This document shows, in pieces, positions 8,869-18,077 of a DNA stretch of 47,951 nt (positions are counted from its first letter, which is position 1; every line of letters begins with the position of its first letter). The stretch spans positions 1 to 47,951 of the forward strand of contig CAIVQO010000091.1 of the NCBI GenBank assembly GCA_903908065.1, given 5' to 3'. The notes beneath the pieces are model-generated. The model was not told the DNA's origin. It saw only the letters and a list, made by a program, of their open reading frames with translations, and did no database searches. Source of the DNA: an uncultured beta proteobacterium (lineage in GTDB: Bacteria > Pseudomonadota > Gammaproteobacteria > Burkholderiales > Rhodocyclaceae). The position numbers and the translations under genes are program-made.

Positions 8869-10368
8869 ATGAAATCCCCCGCAGACATGAAGGTCATCCA
8901 GATCGAACTGACCAACGCCTGTCCGATGCGCTGCGCGAACTGCACCCGGTTCTGTGGGCATCACACACGGCCCTTTTTCATGGACTTCGAGACCTTCAAG
9001 AAGGCGGTGGACTCGCTCAAGGGATTTCGCGGCATCGTCGGCATCATGGGCGGGGAACCGACCCAGCATCCGGAATTCAGGCGCTTCATGGAGTATTACC
9101 GCGCCAACGTGGGCTATGACGACTCGACCGCCAGGTTGATCGAACCGTCGGCGGATTTCATGCGCCACGTCCTGGCCAACGGCTACCACGTCGATTACGG
9201 CAACCGTCGCGGCCTGTGGACCTCGGTGACGCCCCGCTACTACGAAAATTTCGAACTGATTCAGGATACCTTCGGCTACCAGCTGCTCAACGACCATTCC
9301 CATACCTCGATGCACCAGACCCACATGGTGACGCGCAAGGAACTGGGCATACCCGATGACGAGTGGATCAAGCTGCGCGACCGCTGCTGGGTGCAGAACC
9401 TCTGGAGCGCGTCGATCACCCCCAAGGGCGCCTTTTTCTGCGAGATCGCCGCGGCCATGGATGCCACCCTGGGCGGCCCCGGGGGCTGGCCGATCGAGCC
9501 AGGCTGGTGGATGCGCAAGCCGCAGGACTTCAAGGAGCAACTGGACTGGTGCGAAATGTGCAGCGCCTGCCTGCCCATGCCCAGCCGCGACGCCAACGAC
9601 GAGACCGACGACGTCTCGCCGGTATGGGCGGCCAAGTTGCAGGAAATCAACAGCCCCAAATTAAGGAAGGGCCTGGTCAATACTTTCGATCCGGTCGCCT
9701 ACCAGAAGGACCAGCATTCCATCATCCAGAAACCCACGCCCTACATGGACGACCAGGAAAACCGCATGGGCAAGAGCCGCAATCGCCTGGTGCCACAGCA
9801 CGTCACACACGTCGCCTGGCTTTCAGCCAACATCGCCGCCGAGCAGGCGCGGGTTTTCCTGCAGGGGCGGAAGGAGGCGGGGCAACTGGATGCCGTCGCC
9901 TCGCAAACGCCCGCCCATGCGGCCCTTGCAGCCGAATTCGACCTGCCCTTGCTCACCGGTGCGCAGGCACTGAGCGACCTGATCGCGGCAGCCAGGACCC
10001 CCGACTGGGTGCTGATGGTGCGTGACACACCAGCCCCGGCCTACCTGCATGGACTGATTGACGGCTGCGTGTTCAATCCCGGCGTGGCCTATTGCAGCGA
10101 CGGGCCCGGGGAGTGCTTTCGCTTCTTCAATCTGCGTGCGTCTTCGCTGCAAGTAGGCGGTGACCTGTTCGACATCGGCGCCAGCTACCCTGCGCAAAAG
10201 CGGGTGGCGCTGGAGGAAAGCCGCCCGGACGACTATCGCCTGAGCGACCTGGGAATGTTCATTCGCCGCGCCTACAAGCGGGTCGTCTGGCTAAAGCGCA
10301 AACTGGACGGCAAGCCGGTCACGCGCGGCCCGCTGGGCGAAATCAAGAGCAACCGGATCTCCGGCTGA
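8869..10368 (+). CDS. Radical SAM protein with SPASM-like Cys cluster (paralogue A)
   Basis: The 499-residue protein carries the radical SAM motif CPMRCANC (Cys18, Cys22, Cys25) close to the N-terminus, with an extra Cys29, and MGGEP as the SAM-contacting segment. A second set of cysteines, one in RDRCWVQN, one after PKGAFF and three in CEMCSAC, resembles the auxiliary iron-sulfur site of SPASM/twitch enzymes. The last 150 residues form a separate domain of unknown role. The start at 8869 has GAGG seven bases upstream, and the minus-strand paralogue begins with the same MKSPADMK. It sits among sugar genes, so a radical modification of a sugar or glycan intermediate is plausible, but substrate and reaction are unknown. 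Confidence 0.85.
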   Translation: MKSPADMKVIQIELTNACPMRCANCTRFCGHHTRPFFMDFETFKKAVDSLKGFRGIVGIMGGEPTQHPEFRRFMEYYRANVGYDDSTARLIEPSADFMRHVLANGYHVDYGNRRGLWTSVTPRYYENFELIQDTFGYQLLNDHSHTSMHQTHMVTRKELGIPDDEWIKLRDRCWVQNLWSASITPKGAFFCEIAAAMDATLGGPGGWPIEPGWWMRKPQDFKEQLDWCEMCSACLPMPSRDANDETDDVSPVWAAKLQEINSPKLRKGLVNTFDPVAYQKDQHSIIQKPTPYMDDQENRMGKSRNRLVPQHVTHVAWLSANIAAEQARVFLQGRKEAGQLDAVASQTPAHAALAAEFDLPLLTGAQALSDLIAAARTPDWVLMVRDTPAPAYLHGLIDGCVFNPGVAYCSDGPGECFRFFNLRASSLQVGGDLFDIGASYPAQKRVALEESRPDDYRLSDLGMFIRRAYKRVVWLKRKLDGKPVTRGPLGEIKSNRISG

Positions 10369-10394
10369 CCCCCCGGAAGCCGCCGGGCAAACAC

Positions 10395-12017
10395 TCAGGT
10401 CTGGCGAGCCGAACCCCGCACGTAACCCTGGGCGCGCTTGGTGGCCGAATGGGCCCAGGCGCCGAGCCGCATGATGCGGCTGCCGACCGGGTGCGGGAGC
10501 GCTTGCGCGATCCACGAATAATCGGCGCGGATCTTTTCGAACATCTGGTCGATCGCGTCGGGGGGCGGAACATCCACCGGGCGATCGAAATTCGGGTCCA
10601 GCTGGATGCGCTTGTTGTCAGGCCAGCGGCGGATGAACTCGGCGATCCCACCGGTGACAGGGAAGGGGTTCGGCAGATGCCCGCGCAGGGAGCGGGCCAG
10701 GGTGTTGAACATCAGGAAGGGAGGCGCGCCATGCTCCGTGTCCAGTGCCGGCAGGAAATACAGCGAACCCGGATTCAGCACCACTTCACGCAGCCGGGGC
10801 ATGAGACCTTCCGGAACCGCAAAGCCCGGCGCGATCAGCACGCACCAGTCGGAAAACTCGACCATTGCCAGCGCGGAATTCAACGCCTCGCCACCCGGCT
10901 TGCCGGCGGCTTCGATCGCTTTCATCGTTGCCGACTCGCAAAGCGAAGCGTACTCCGGCGTCAACGCCGATACCTGGGCAACGACGTCGTCGAACTGTCC
11001 GCGCAAGGGAAGGAACTTGCCTAGCGAAGCCGGATCGTCGCGACCAAGCAGGATGGCGTCGAAACGCTTGGGGTAAATGGTGCGGTTGGTGGGCCCGACC
11101 CGCAGGCTGTGATCGCTGTCGGGCAGGTAGGGCGTATTGGTTTCGACGATGCGGCCGCTGACTTTTTCCTGGGCCGCATCGCCGTTCATCCCGACCGGAA
11201 CGATGTTGATCAGCTTCTGCTTGATCTTCGGGCTGCGGATTTGCACCAGCTTCTCGTACATCACGGGCGAAACGTCATCCGTTTCGTCATTGGCATTGCG
11301 CGTCGGCACGTTTAGGCAGGCGCTGCACATCTCGCAGTACTTGAGCTGGTCGCCAAAGTCCTCCGGCTTGCGCTTCCACCATCCCGGTTCGATCGGCCAG
11401 CCACCGGGACCGTCGAAGGTCGCATCGAGTGCTGCGGCGACTTCGCAGAAAAAGGCGCCCTTGGGGTGGATCGACGCGCTCCATCGGTTCTGGATCCAGC
11501 AGGCATCGCGCATCGGGAACCATTCTTCATCGGGGATGCCGAGCTCCTTGCGCGTGATCAGCAGCGCGGCATGATCGCTCGGGCTGGCATGGTCATTGAC
11601 CACCTGGTAACCGAAGGTCTCCTGGATCAGCTCGAAATGCTCGTAATAGCGCTTGCCCATGATCGACCAGAGTCCGCGCCGATTGTTGTTTTCGATGTCG
11701 AACACATTGCCGACGATGTGGGCATTGAAGCTGGAAATCGGCTTGCGCCCGTTGTCCAGCGGTCCGCCGGTGCCGAACTTGGATGCGAAATAGCGGACGA
11801 ACTCCTCGAACTGCGGGTGCAGCGTCGGCTCCCCGCCCATGATGCCGACAATCCCGGGAAAACCCTCCATGGAATCCACGGCACGCCTGAAGGTGTCGAA
11901 GTCCATCATGAAGGGCTTGCGGTGGTTGCCGCAGAATCGCGTGCAGTTCGAGCACTTCTTGGTGCATGCGTTGGTAATGTCGATCTGGATGATCTTCATA
12001 TCGGCGGGTGATTTCAC
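10395..12017 (-). CDS. Radical SAM protein with SPASM-like Cys cluster (paralogue B)
   Basis: This 540-residue paralogue of the plus-strand protein ending at 10368 points towards it across a 26-base gap. It shares the N-terminus MKSPADMK, the radical SAM cysteines 18, 22 and 25, Cys29, the MGGEPT segment, the CEMCSAC cluster and a nearly identical NANDETDDVSPV stretch. The C-terminal thirds differ more. Translation starts at GTG (12017), supported by a strong AGGAGG five to six bases upstream and by alignment with the paralogue. Two complete, divergent copies suggest two related reactions or substrates rather than a recent duplication. Function is unknown. Confidence 0.85.
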   Translation of the reverse strand: MKSPADMKIIQIDITNACTKKCSNCTRFCGNHRKPFMMDFDTFRRAVDSMEGFPGIVGIMGGEPTLHPQFEEFVRYFASKFGTGGPLDNGRKPISSFNAHIVGNVFDIENNNRRGLWSIMGKRYYEHFELIQETFGYQVVNDHASPSDHAALLITRKELGIPDEEWFPMRDACWIQNRWSASIHPKGAFFCEVAAALDATFDGPGGWPIEPGWWKRKPEDFGDQLKYCEMCSACLNVPTRNANDETDDVSPVMYEKLVQIRSPKIKQKLINIVPVGMNGDAAQEKVSGRIVETNTPYLPDSDHSLRVGPTNRTIYPKRFDAILLGRDDPASLGKFLPLRGQFDDVVAQVSALTPEYASLCESATMKAIEAAGKPGGEALNSALAMVEFSDWCVLIAPGFAVPEGLMPRLREVVLNPGSLYFLPALDTEHGAPPFLMFNTLARSLRGHLPNPFPVTGGIAEFIRRWPDNKRIQLDPNFDRPVDVPPPDAIDQMFEKIRADYSWIAQALPHPVGSRIMRLGAWAHSATKRAQGYVRGSARQT

Positions 12018-12094
12018 TGCGGCCTCCTGTTGCGGGGTTGGGGCAATCTGACGGTGGACTCGAGACGGCGGACTCGAATTTCCGCTTCGACTTC

Positions 12095-13195
12095 CTAATC
12101 GGCACTGCGGTTCCTGCGCCTCTTGGCGATCGGGTGGATGTGCGGCCCGAAAGCAAGGAAGAATCTGAGCTTCCAGCGTATCCGGTTGACCAGGCTACGC
12201 ATCAGGAAAGGCAGGACATAGTGCCTGGGCATGCGGATCTTCGCTGACCAGCTACCGTCGACGACGATGCGCAGCGCCTCGCCAAACATGACGACGCGCG
12301 CCAACAATACCAGAAACCACCAGCCCGCCAGGACCGAGATGAAGCGATCCGAATAGTTGAGCAGGTGGCCCACCATCGCTTGGCGGATGCTCGCGTGGTG
12401 GGGATGGGTGCGCATGTCGCCGGTCGGATGCTGTCCGCCGACGATGCGGTTCTTGCTGAAAGAGTTGGCGCCGTGGCGCCGATAGCATCCCAGGCGCTCG
12501 GGAATCAGGATCGAGCCACCCACCAGGTTGCCGAAGTGGCAGATGTAGTTGTCGGCGCAGACCCGGAAGGGTTCGGTCACGTCCGGCAGGATCATCTGCA
12601 GCGTCGCACGGCGGAACATCATGGAGCTGGTGGTCGCCCACAGCCAGGAGTTCTCGTAAAGGTAGTGCGGCCCGACGTGGCGGAAACGTCCGCGGGCCAG
12701 CAGGTCGGAATGCCGGCCAGCGATGACCTCGCCAGCCTCGTTGATCTGGTATTGATCAGAGCTGGTGAAGGCGACGGGCATTTCGCCCAGATGCACGGCG
12801 AGGTGCCCGACCAGGAAATCGGGGAGGAGCAGGTCGTCGGCATCGACATAGACCACGAACTCGCCCTCGGCGCGTTCGCAACCGGTCTTGAAGCCAGCCA
12901 TCTGTCCCTGATTCGTCTCATGCCGGACCAGGAAAAACCGCTCGCCCAACTGACGCTCGGCAATGAATCGCTCAATCGCCTCGACCGAGCGGTCGGTCGA
13001 GCAGTCATCCACGATCAGGCACTTGAAGTTGCGGTAGGTCTGCGCGGCGATCGACTGCAGACAATCCGCGACGTAGCGCTCGTAATTGAATACCGTGACG
13101 ACTACGGTCACGAAGGGTGCGCGAACCTCGCGGCGCTGAAGCATGGCCAGCACCCGGCTGTCGGTGGTCAATAACTGGTGGTCCGTCAAATCCAT
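12095..13195 (-). CDS. Family 2 glycosyltransferase
   Basis: This 366-residue GT-A-fold enzyme begins its catalytic domain near residue 24 (FVTVVVTVFNYERYV). The nucleotide-sugar segment LIVDDCSTD and the metal-binding DADD (VYVDADDLLLPDF) follow. A hydrophobic stretch near the C-terminus suggests membrane attachment. It should add one sugar to the growing surface glycan at the inner face of the inner membrane; donor and acceptor cannot be told from sequence. It lies 77 bases upstream of radical SAM paralogue B on the same strand, so the two are probably co-transcribed. Confidence 0.85.
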   Translation of the reverse strand: MDLTDHQLLTTDSRVLAMLQRREVRAPFVTVVVTVFNYERYVADCLQSIAAQTYRNFKCLIVDDCSTDRSVEAIERFIAERQLGERFFLVRHETNQGQMAGFKTGCERAEGEFVVYVDADDLLLPDFLVGHLAVHLGEMPVAFTSSDQYQINEAGEVIAGRHSDLLARGRFRHVGPHYLYENSWLWATTSSMMFRRATLQMILPDVTEPFRVCADNYICHFGNLVGGSILIPERLGCYRRHGANSFSKNRIVGGQHPTGDMRTHPHHASIRQAMVGHLLNYSDRFISVLAGWWFLVLLARVVMFGEALRIVVDGSWSAKIRMPRHYVLPFLMRSLVNRIRWKLRFFLAFGPHIHPIAKRRRNRSAD

Positions 13196-13304
13196 AGGCT
13201 ATCCACGCTATCTCAAGTTTGCCAGACAATCCATGACCAAATTCACTCCTCAGCCACAAAGTACATCGGCGGTCGCGCCGCCACGATGCCCCCGGACGGC
13301 AAGC

Positions 13305-14255
13305 TCAAGCGGACAAACGGTCGCGAAAGCCACGAACCCGCCCGAGGAAAGTCACCCAGTGGAAGCGCAACTGCTCGCCGTTCAGGGTCGCAAGGGAAAC
13401 CGTCCATCGCGCCAGGGGCATGCCGAAGAATGCCAACTTCCACCACAGGGGCATTGGGTGCTTGCGCAACACGCGGCCGTCGGCGCGCGCATAGCTCTTG
13501 CGTTTATCAAGGGCCACACCGTCGAAAGAAGGGAACAGCGGCGGGTGATGTACCGTCAACGCCGGCTCGAAATACACTTTCGCCCCCTTCTTTAGTGCGC
13601 GCAGCATGAAGTCATTGTCATCGCCGGCTCCCCAGGGGGAGCCAGACCCCGGCCCGAGCGTTGTGTCGAAGCCCCCAACCCCCAGTGCCACGTCCCGTCG
13701 CAGGAAATAGACATAGGTCACGGCGCGCCGCCACGACATCGCCGGTGACAGCGGACCGGCCCGGTCGTTCCAGGGCAAGGTCGTGTTTCCCTCGGCGTCA
13801 ATGGTGTGACCGATGATGCCATCCCAATCCGGTGCTGCGTCCAGAAATCCCGCAACTCGATCCAGCAAACCAGCGGGGTACCAGCAGTCATCATCCGGGA
13901 AGCCGATTATATCGCCGCGAGCCATGGCCAGACCCACGTTGCGGGCACGCGATGCCCCCTTTGCCGACCTGGCGTGAACGATTTCGAGTTGCCCGACGAA
14001 GGGCGCGATTACCTCGGCAACGCGCTGATCCGGGTTCTGGTCAACGAGAATGACCTCAAAATCATTCCGGCCTTGCCGGACCAGGGACTCCAGCAATCGA
14101 CGCAATTCGACCGTGCGCCCCATGGTCGCGACAATCAGCGAAAACCTCATCGCGAAGGGTGGCGCAATCGCCGGAAGCCGGGCTTCAGCACAATCAGGTG
14201 TTTCCCATCGTGGCGCCAGGACTTCCCGGCAAGAATTGATTGTAATATGAGACAT
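13305..14255 (-). CDS. Family 2 glycosyltransferase
   Basis: The GT-A domain begins at MRFSLIVATMGRTVELRRLL and has ILVDQNPD and GFPDDDCWYP as donor- and metal-binding segments. The C-terminal half contains the WGAGDDNDFMLRAL block typical of GT2 enzymes that lay down single sugars. Two starts are possible: ATG at 14255, or ATG at 14150, which begins exactly at the domain; neither has a strong ribosome site. It is the first gene of the minus-strand trio and is divergent from the methyltransferase gene at 14327. Sugar specificity is unknown. Confidence 0.85.
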   Translation of the reverse strand: MSHITINSCREVLAPRWETPDCAEARLPAIAPPFAMRFSLIVATMGRTVELRRLLESLVRQGRNDFEVILVDQNPDQRVAEVIAPFVGQLEIVHARSAKGASRARNVGLAMARGDIIGFPDDDCWYPAGLLDRVAGFLDAAPDWDGIIGHTIDAEGNTTLPWNDRAGPLSPAMSWRRAVTYVYFLRRDVALGVGGFDTTLGPGSGSPWGAGDDNDFMLRALKKGAKVYFEPALTVHHPPLFPSFDGVALDKRKSYARADGRVLRKHPMPLWWKLAFFGMPLARWTVSLATLNGEQLRFHWVTFLGRVRGFRDRLSA

Positions 14256-14326
14256 TTGCCCGTCGGCAGCAGTCGGCTTCCGGGTGTTCCGCCTGTGCTG
14301 CCCCCCCCGTCGGGCTTACATCGCCT

Positions 14327-15217
14327 ATGAGCTCCTTGGTACAAACATTTTTCGATCCGGTCCTGGGACGGATGTCCGCCATACAGGCAAAGATTCTGAT
14401 CCGCCTGCTGTACAAGCTCCCGGGGTTCACGATCCCCGTTTCCAACTGCCCCGCGTGCGGTGGAAGGCCGGACAGGATCGAGTTCAATACCCAATACTCG
14501 CCGCTCGACCATTGCGCGGACTGCGGCCATGTCTATACCCGAAGGAATCCGGGGAAGTCGATTCTGCGGCTGATGTACCGGGATATCGACTACTGGAAGC
14601 AGGACAAGGAGCACCAGGGCATCACCCGGATCGAGTACGGCCCGCAGTGGAAAGAATTCATCGATGCGCGCATCGGCGCCATGCGCAAATGCGGCGTGTT
14701 TGCCGATTCGGCGATGAAGTTCCTCGAAATCGGCTGTTCCGAAGGAATCCTGCTCCGGGAACTCGAAAACCTTGGTCACGAGGCACTCGGCTGCGAATGC
14801 AACCGGCCTACCGCGGAAGCCGGCATGAAGGCATTGGGCGTGAAGATCAAAATCGGACTTTTCGAGGAATTCCAGCTACCCCGGGCCTACTATGATGTCG
14901 TCGCGTCTTTTCACACCATCGAGCACATCCCGAACCTGGACCGCACCTTTGCAAAAATAGTGGAGGTCCTGAAGCCGGATGGAACCGTGTTCATCGAAGT
15001 CCCAACCGGGCCCGAGGAATACGCCAACACGGACCACGTCCAGTTCTTCTCCGATGCCTCGCTCAAACGCTTTCTGGAGCGTTACTTCGAGGTTGGCGAA
15101 ACCGTACCGAACCTGTACTCAACGGCAGACGGAACCCAGGTCGGCTCGCTGTATGGCATCGGTCGCCGGCCACGAAGGCCCGCCGAAACCTCCCTCACAA
15201 GCCCGCCCCCCCAGTGA
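14327..15217 (+). CDS. SAM-dependent methyltransferase with N-terminal zinc ribbon
   Basis: The 296-residue protein has a Cys4 zinc-ribbon-like motif near residues 41-67 (NCPACGG and [12 protein letters not shown]), then a class I methyltransferase domain with motif [15 protein letters not shown], and [10 protein letters not shown] further on. This layout is common in sugar or lipid methyltransferases in polysaccharide clusters (Methyltransf_23 type) and is related to sugar C-methyltransferases. It begins a new plus-strand run 71 bases from the divergent glycosyltransferase gene. Whether it methylates carbon or oxygen cannot be decided. Confidence 0.82.
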   Translation: MSSLVQTFFDPVLGRMSAIQAKILIRLLYKLPGFTIPVSNCPACGGRPDRIEFNTQYSPLDHCADCGHVYTRRNPGKSILRLMYRDIDYWKQDKEHQGITRIEYGPQWKEFIDARIGAMRKCGVFADSAMKFLEIGCSEGILLRELENLGHEALGCECNRPTAEAGMKALGVKIKIGLFEEFQLPRAYYDVVASFHTIEHIPNLDRTFAKIVEVLKPDGTVFIEVPTGPEEYANTDHVQFFSDASLKRFLERYFEVGETVPNLYSTADGTQVGSLYGIGRRPRRPAETSLTSPPPQ

Positions 15218-15272
15218 CAACAAACGCCCTCACCTGATCCCCCATCGACCACCGCATCCTTTTCCAGACACC

Positions 15273-16208
15273 ATGAATCGAGTCCTCATTACCGGCGGCG
15301 CCGGCTTCCTTGGCTCCCACCTCTGCGACCGCCTGATCGAGCGCGGCAGCGATGTGCTTTGCGTCGACAACTTCTTCACCGGCTCGAAGCGCAATGTCGC
15401 GCACCTCCTGGACCATCCTTATTTTGAACTGATGCGCCATGACGTGACCTTCCCGCTCTACGTCGAAGTCGATCGCATCTTCAACCTGGCCTGCCCGGCG
15501 AGCCCGGTCCACTACCAGCACGATCCCGTGCAGACGACCAAGACCAGCGTGCATGGCGCGATCAACATGCTGGGACTCGCCAAGCGCGTCAAGGCCCGCA
15601 TCCTGCAGGCCTCGACCAGCGAGGTGTATGGCGATCCGGAAGTGCACCCGCAACCGGAAGGCTATTGGGGCAAGGTCAATCCGATTGGTATCCGCAGCTG
15701 TTACGACGAAGGCAAGCGCTGTGCCGAAACCCTGTTCTTCGACTACCACCGCCAGCACATGATGCAGATCAAGGTGGTGCGCATCTTCAATACCTACGGT
15801 CCACGCATGCATCCCGACGACGGCCGCGTGGTGAGCAATTTCATTTGCCAGGCACTGGCGGGCAAGGACCTGACGATCTACGGCGACGGCTCGCAGTCGC
15901 GCAGCTTCTGCTATGTCGACGACCTGATCGAAGGCATGCTGCGCATGATGGATTCGCCGGCGGAATTCACCGGGCCGGTGAACCTCGGCAACCCCGTCGA
16001 ATTCACCATGCTCGAGCTCGCCGAGAAGGTCATCGGCATCGTCGGCGGCTCCTCCAGGCTCTGCTTCAAGCCCCTGCCGCAGGACGATCCGCGGCAACGG
16101 CAGCCGGATATCACTCTTGCCGGGAAGGCGCTGGACTGGGCCCCCAAGGTCAGCCTTGAGGACGGCCTGAAGGAAACCGTCGCCTATTTCCGCCGGGTGC
16201 TCGCGTAA
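15273..16208 (+). CDS. uxs: UDP-glucuronate decarboxylase (UDP-xylose synthase)
   Basis: This NAD-dependent SDR turns UDP-glucuronate into UDP-xylose. The 311-residue protein begins at the Rossmann loop ([16 protein letters not shown]). It has the UXS-typical [22 protein letters not shown], the catalytic Tyr/Lys in RSCYDEGKR, and [17 protein letters not shown] longer reading frame starting at 14979 exists, but its N-terminal part overlaps the methyltransferase gene in another frame and does not resemble the family, so ATG 15273 is chosen. UDP-glucose dehydrogenase, the usual supplier of UDP-glucuronate, is not in the window. The product is probably a donor for one of the local glycosyltransferases. 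Confidence 0.94.
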   Translation: MNRVLITGGAGFLGSHLCDRLIERGSDVLCVDNFFTGSKRNVAHLLDHPYFELMRHDVTFPLYVEVDRIFNLACPASPVHYQHDPVQTTKTSVHGAINMLGLAKRVKARILQASTSEVYGDPEVHPQPEGYWGKVNPIGIRSCYDEGKRCAETLFFDYHRQHMMQIKVVRIFNTYGPRMHPDDGRVVSNFICQALAGKDLTIYGDGSQSRSFCYVDDLIEGMLRMMDSPAEFTGPVNLGNPVEFTMLELAEKVIGIVGGSSRLCFKPLPQDDPRQRQPDITLAGKALDWAPKVSLEDGLKETVAYFRRVLA

Positions 16209-16211
16209 AAA

Positions 16212-16250
16212 GGCGCTGAACCGGGCCGAAATCGCCGTAGTTCCAGCGCC
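16212..16250 (+). other. Imperfect hairpin between uxs and the TPP enzyme gene
   Basis: GGCGCTGAAC (16212-16221) pairs with GTTCCAGCGCC (16240-16250), leaving one bulged C. No T-run follows on the plus strand, so it is not a standard terminator. It could slow transcription or protect the mRNA 3' end. Confidence 0.35.
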
Positions 16251-16259
16251 GACTTTGCC

Positions 16260-18077
16260 ATGACGACGGTTGCCTCCCATCTTGCGCACTGCCTTGCCCG
16301 CCATGGCGTGAAGCATGTGTTCATGGTAACCGGCGGCGGCGCCATGTTCCTCAATGACGCCCTTGCCCACCAGCCCGGCCTGACTCCGGTCTGTTTCCAC
16401 CACGAGCAGGCCGCGGCGATGGCGGCGGAAGCCTATGCACGGATCGCCGGCCATCCGCCGGTGCTCAACGTGACTACCGGCCCCGGCGGCATCAACGCGC
16501 TCAACGGCGTGTTCGGCGCCTGGACTGATTCAGTACCGATGATCGTCGTTTCCGGCCAGGTCAAGCGCGCCACCTGCCTCGCCACGACGCCCGTGCCGGG
16601 GCTACGCCAGTTGGGCGACCAGGAGGGCGAGATCGTGCCGATGGCGCGCGGCATCACCAAGTATGCCGCTGTCGTCGAACGTGCCGAGGATATCGCCTGG
16701 CACCTCGACCAGGCCCTGTACCACGCCTATACCGGCCGCCCCGGCCCAGCCTGGCTGGACATCCCGATCGACGTGCAGAGCGCGGCGATCGACCCGGAAG
16801 CGCTGCGTCGCTGGACGCCGCCGGCCACCACGCCCGCATCGTGCACTGCCGCGGTCGCCGAGTTGATTCGTCGCCTCAGCAATGCCAAACGCCCGGTGAT
16901 CCTGGCCGGCACCGGCGTGCGCGCGGCCCGTGCAGTCACCGAGTTCGAACGCGTGATCCGCCTCCTGGGCATCCCGGTCACCACCGCCTGGACGCACGAC
17001 CTGATCGCCAACGACGATCCCTTGTATTGCGGACGACCCGGTAGCATCGGCACCCGTGCCGGCAACTTCACGGTGCAAAGCGCCGATCTGCTGCTGGTGC
17101 TCGGCAGCCGGCTCAACATCCGCCAGGTGAGCTACAACTGGCAGGCCTTTGCGCCACGCGCCTTCAAGATCCAGGTCGACATCGACGCGGCGGAACTGGC
17201 CAAGCCCACGGTGAAGCCGGATCTGGCCGTGCAAGCCGACCTGAAGGAGTTTCTCGCCGCCCTTGACGGCGAACTCGCGTCCTGGAGCCCGCCACCGCAA
17301 CACGCCGAATGGCTGGCCTGGTGCCGCCAACGCATCATTGACTATCCGGCGGTTCAGGCCCATCAGCGCGAGTTAGCGGTAAAGATCAATCCCTACCATT
17401 TCGTCGAACAGTTGTTCGCCCGCCTCGATGGCAAGGACATCGTCGCCTGCGGCAATGCCACAGCGACTATCGTTCCATTCCAGGCCGGGCGCATCAAGCC
17501 CGGGATGCGCCTCTTCTCCAATTCGGGCAGCGCCTCGATGGGCTACGACGTCCCGGCCGCCATCGGCGCCTGGTTCGGGGCGCTCGCAGCGCGCGGCACG
17601 CAGAAGCGGATCATCTGCCTGGCCGGTGACGGCAGCATCATGATGAACCTACAGGAGCTGCAGACCATCGCCCATCACCGCCTGCCGGTCAAGATCTTCG
17701 TCCTCAACAATCGCGGCTACCTGTCGATCCGCTCCTCGCAGGCCAACTTCTTCGGCCGACTGGTCGGCGAGAGCCCCGACAACGGCGTCGGCTTTCCCGA
17801 TTTTGTCGCCGTCGCCACCGCCTTCGGCATCCCCGCGCGCCGTATCGCCGGCGCCGACTTTGCTGCCTCCGTTGACGACGTGCTCGCCTCTGAGGGACCG
17901 CATTTGTGCGACGTGATCCTCGACCCCAGCCAGGGCTTCGAGCCACGCATGAGCTCGCGCAAGCTGCCCGACGGCAGCATCGTCACGCCGCCGCTGGAGG
18001 ACATGTTCCCCTTCCTTGACCGCGCCGAACTGGAACGCAACCGCTGGCCGGCCGACGATGGCGCCAGCAACGCCTGA
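16260..18077 (+). CDS. Thiamine-diphosphate enzyme, acetolactate-synthase-like
   Basis: The 605-residue protein has the three-domain layout of the acetolactate synthase/pyruvate oxidase family. The catalytic Glu lies in HHEQAAAMAAEAY. The central domain contains the LAGTGVR segment. The C-terminal TPP/Mg motif starts GDGSIMMNLQEL and ends with LNNRGY. Housekeeping acetolactate synthase is unlikely because the small subunit IlvN is absent and the gene lies among sugar genes. A known precedent in such clusters is YerE, which transfers a two-carbon acetyl unit from pyruvate to CDP-3,6-dideoxy-4-keto-glucose in yersiniose synthesis. RfbG and RfbH are encoded in this window, so that role is attractive, but it is inference. 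Confidence 0.8.
   Translation: MTTVASHLAHCLARHGVKHVFMVTGGGAMFLNDALAHQPGLTPVCFHHEQAAAMAAEAYARIAGHPPVLNVTTGPGGINALNGVFGAWTDSVPMIVVSGQVKRATCLATTPVPGLRQLGDQEGEIVPMARGITKYAAVVERAEDIAWHLDQALYHAYTGRPGPAWLDIPIDVQSAAIDPEALRRWTPPATTPASCTAAVAELIRRLSNAKRPVILAGTGVRAARAVTEFERVIRLLGIPVTTAWTHDLIANDDPLYCGRPGSIGTRAGNFTVQSADLLLVLGSRLNIRQVSYNWQAFAPRAFKIQVDIDAAELAKPTVKPDLAVQADLKEFLAALDGELASWSPPPQHAEWLAWCRQRIIDYPAVQAHQRELAVKINPYHFVEQLFARLDGKDIVACGNATATIVPFQAGRIKPGMRLFSNSGSASMGYDVPAAIGAWFGALAARGTQKRIICLAGDGSIMMNLQELQTIAHHRLPVKIFVLNNRGYLSIRSSQANFFGRLVGESPDNGVGFPDFVAVATAFGIPARRIAGADFAASVDDVLASEGPHLCDVILDPSQGFEPRMSSRKLPDGSIVTPPLEDMFPFLDRAELERNRWPADDGASNA

Noticed and set aside
13268-13282. GGCGG/CCGCC hairpin between the two minus-strand glycosyltransferase genes as a terminator
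   Set aside because: Short stem with no T-run on either side; likely chance in GC-rich DNA.
15195-16454. Long open frame (419 codons) on the minus strand, antisense to uxs
   Set aside because: It covers the well-recognised UDP-xylose synthase gene, has no family signature, and is the kind of antisense frame that high third-position GC creates.
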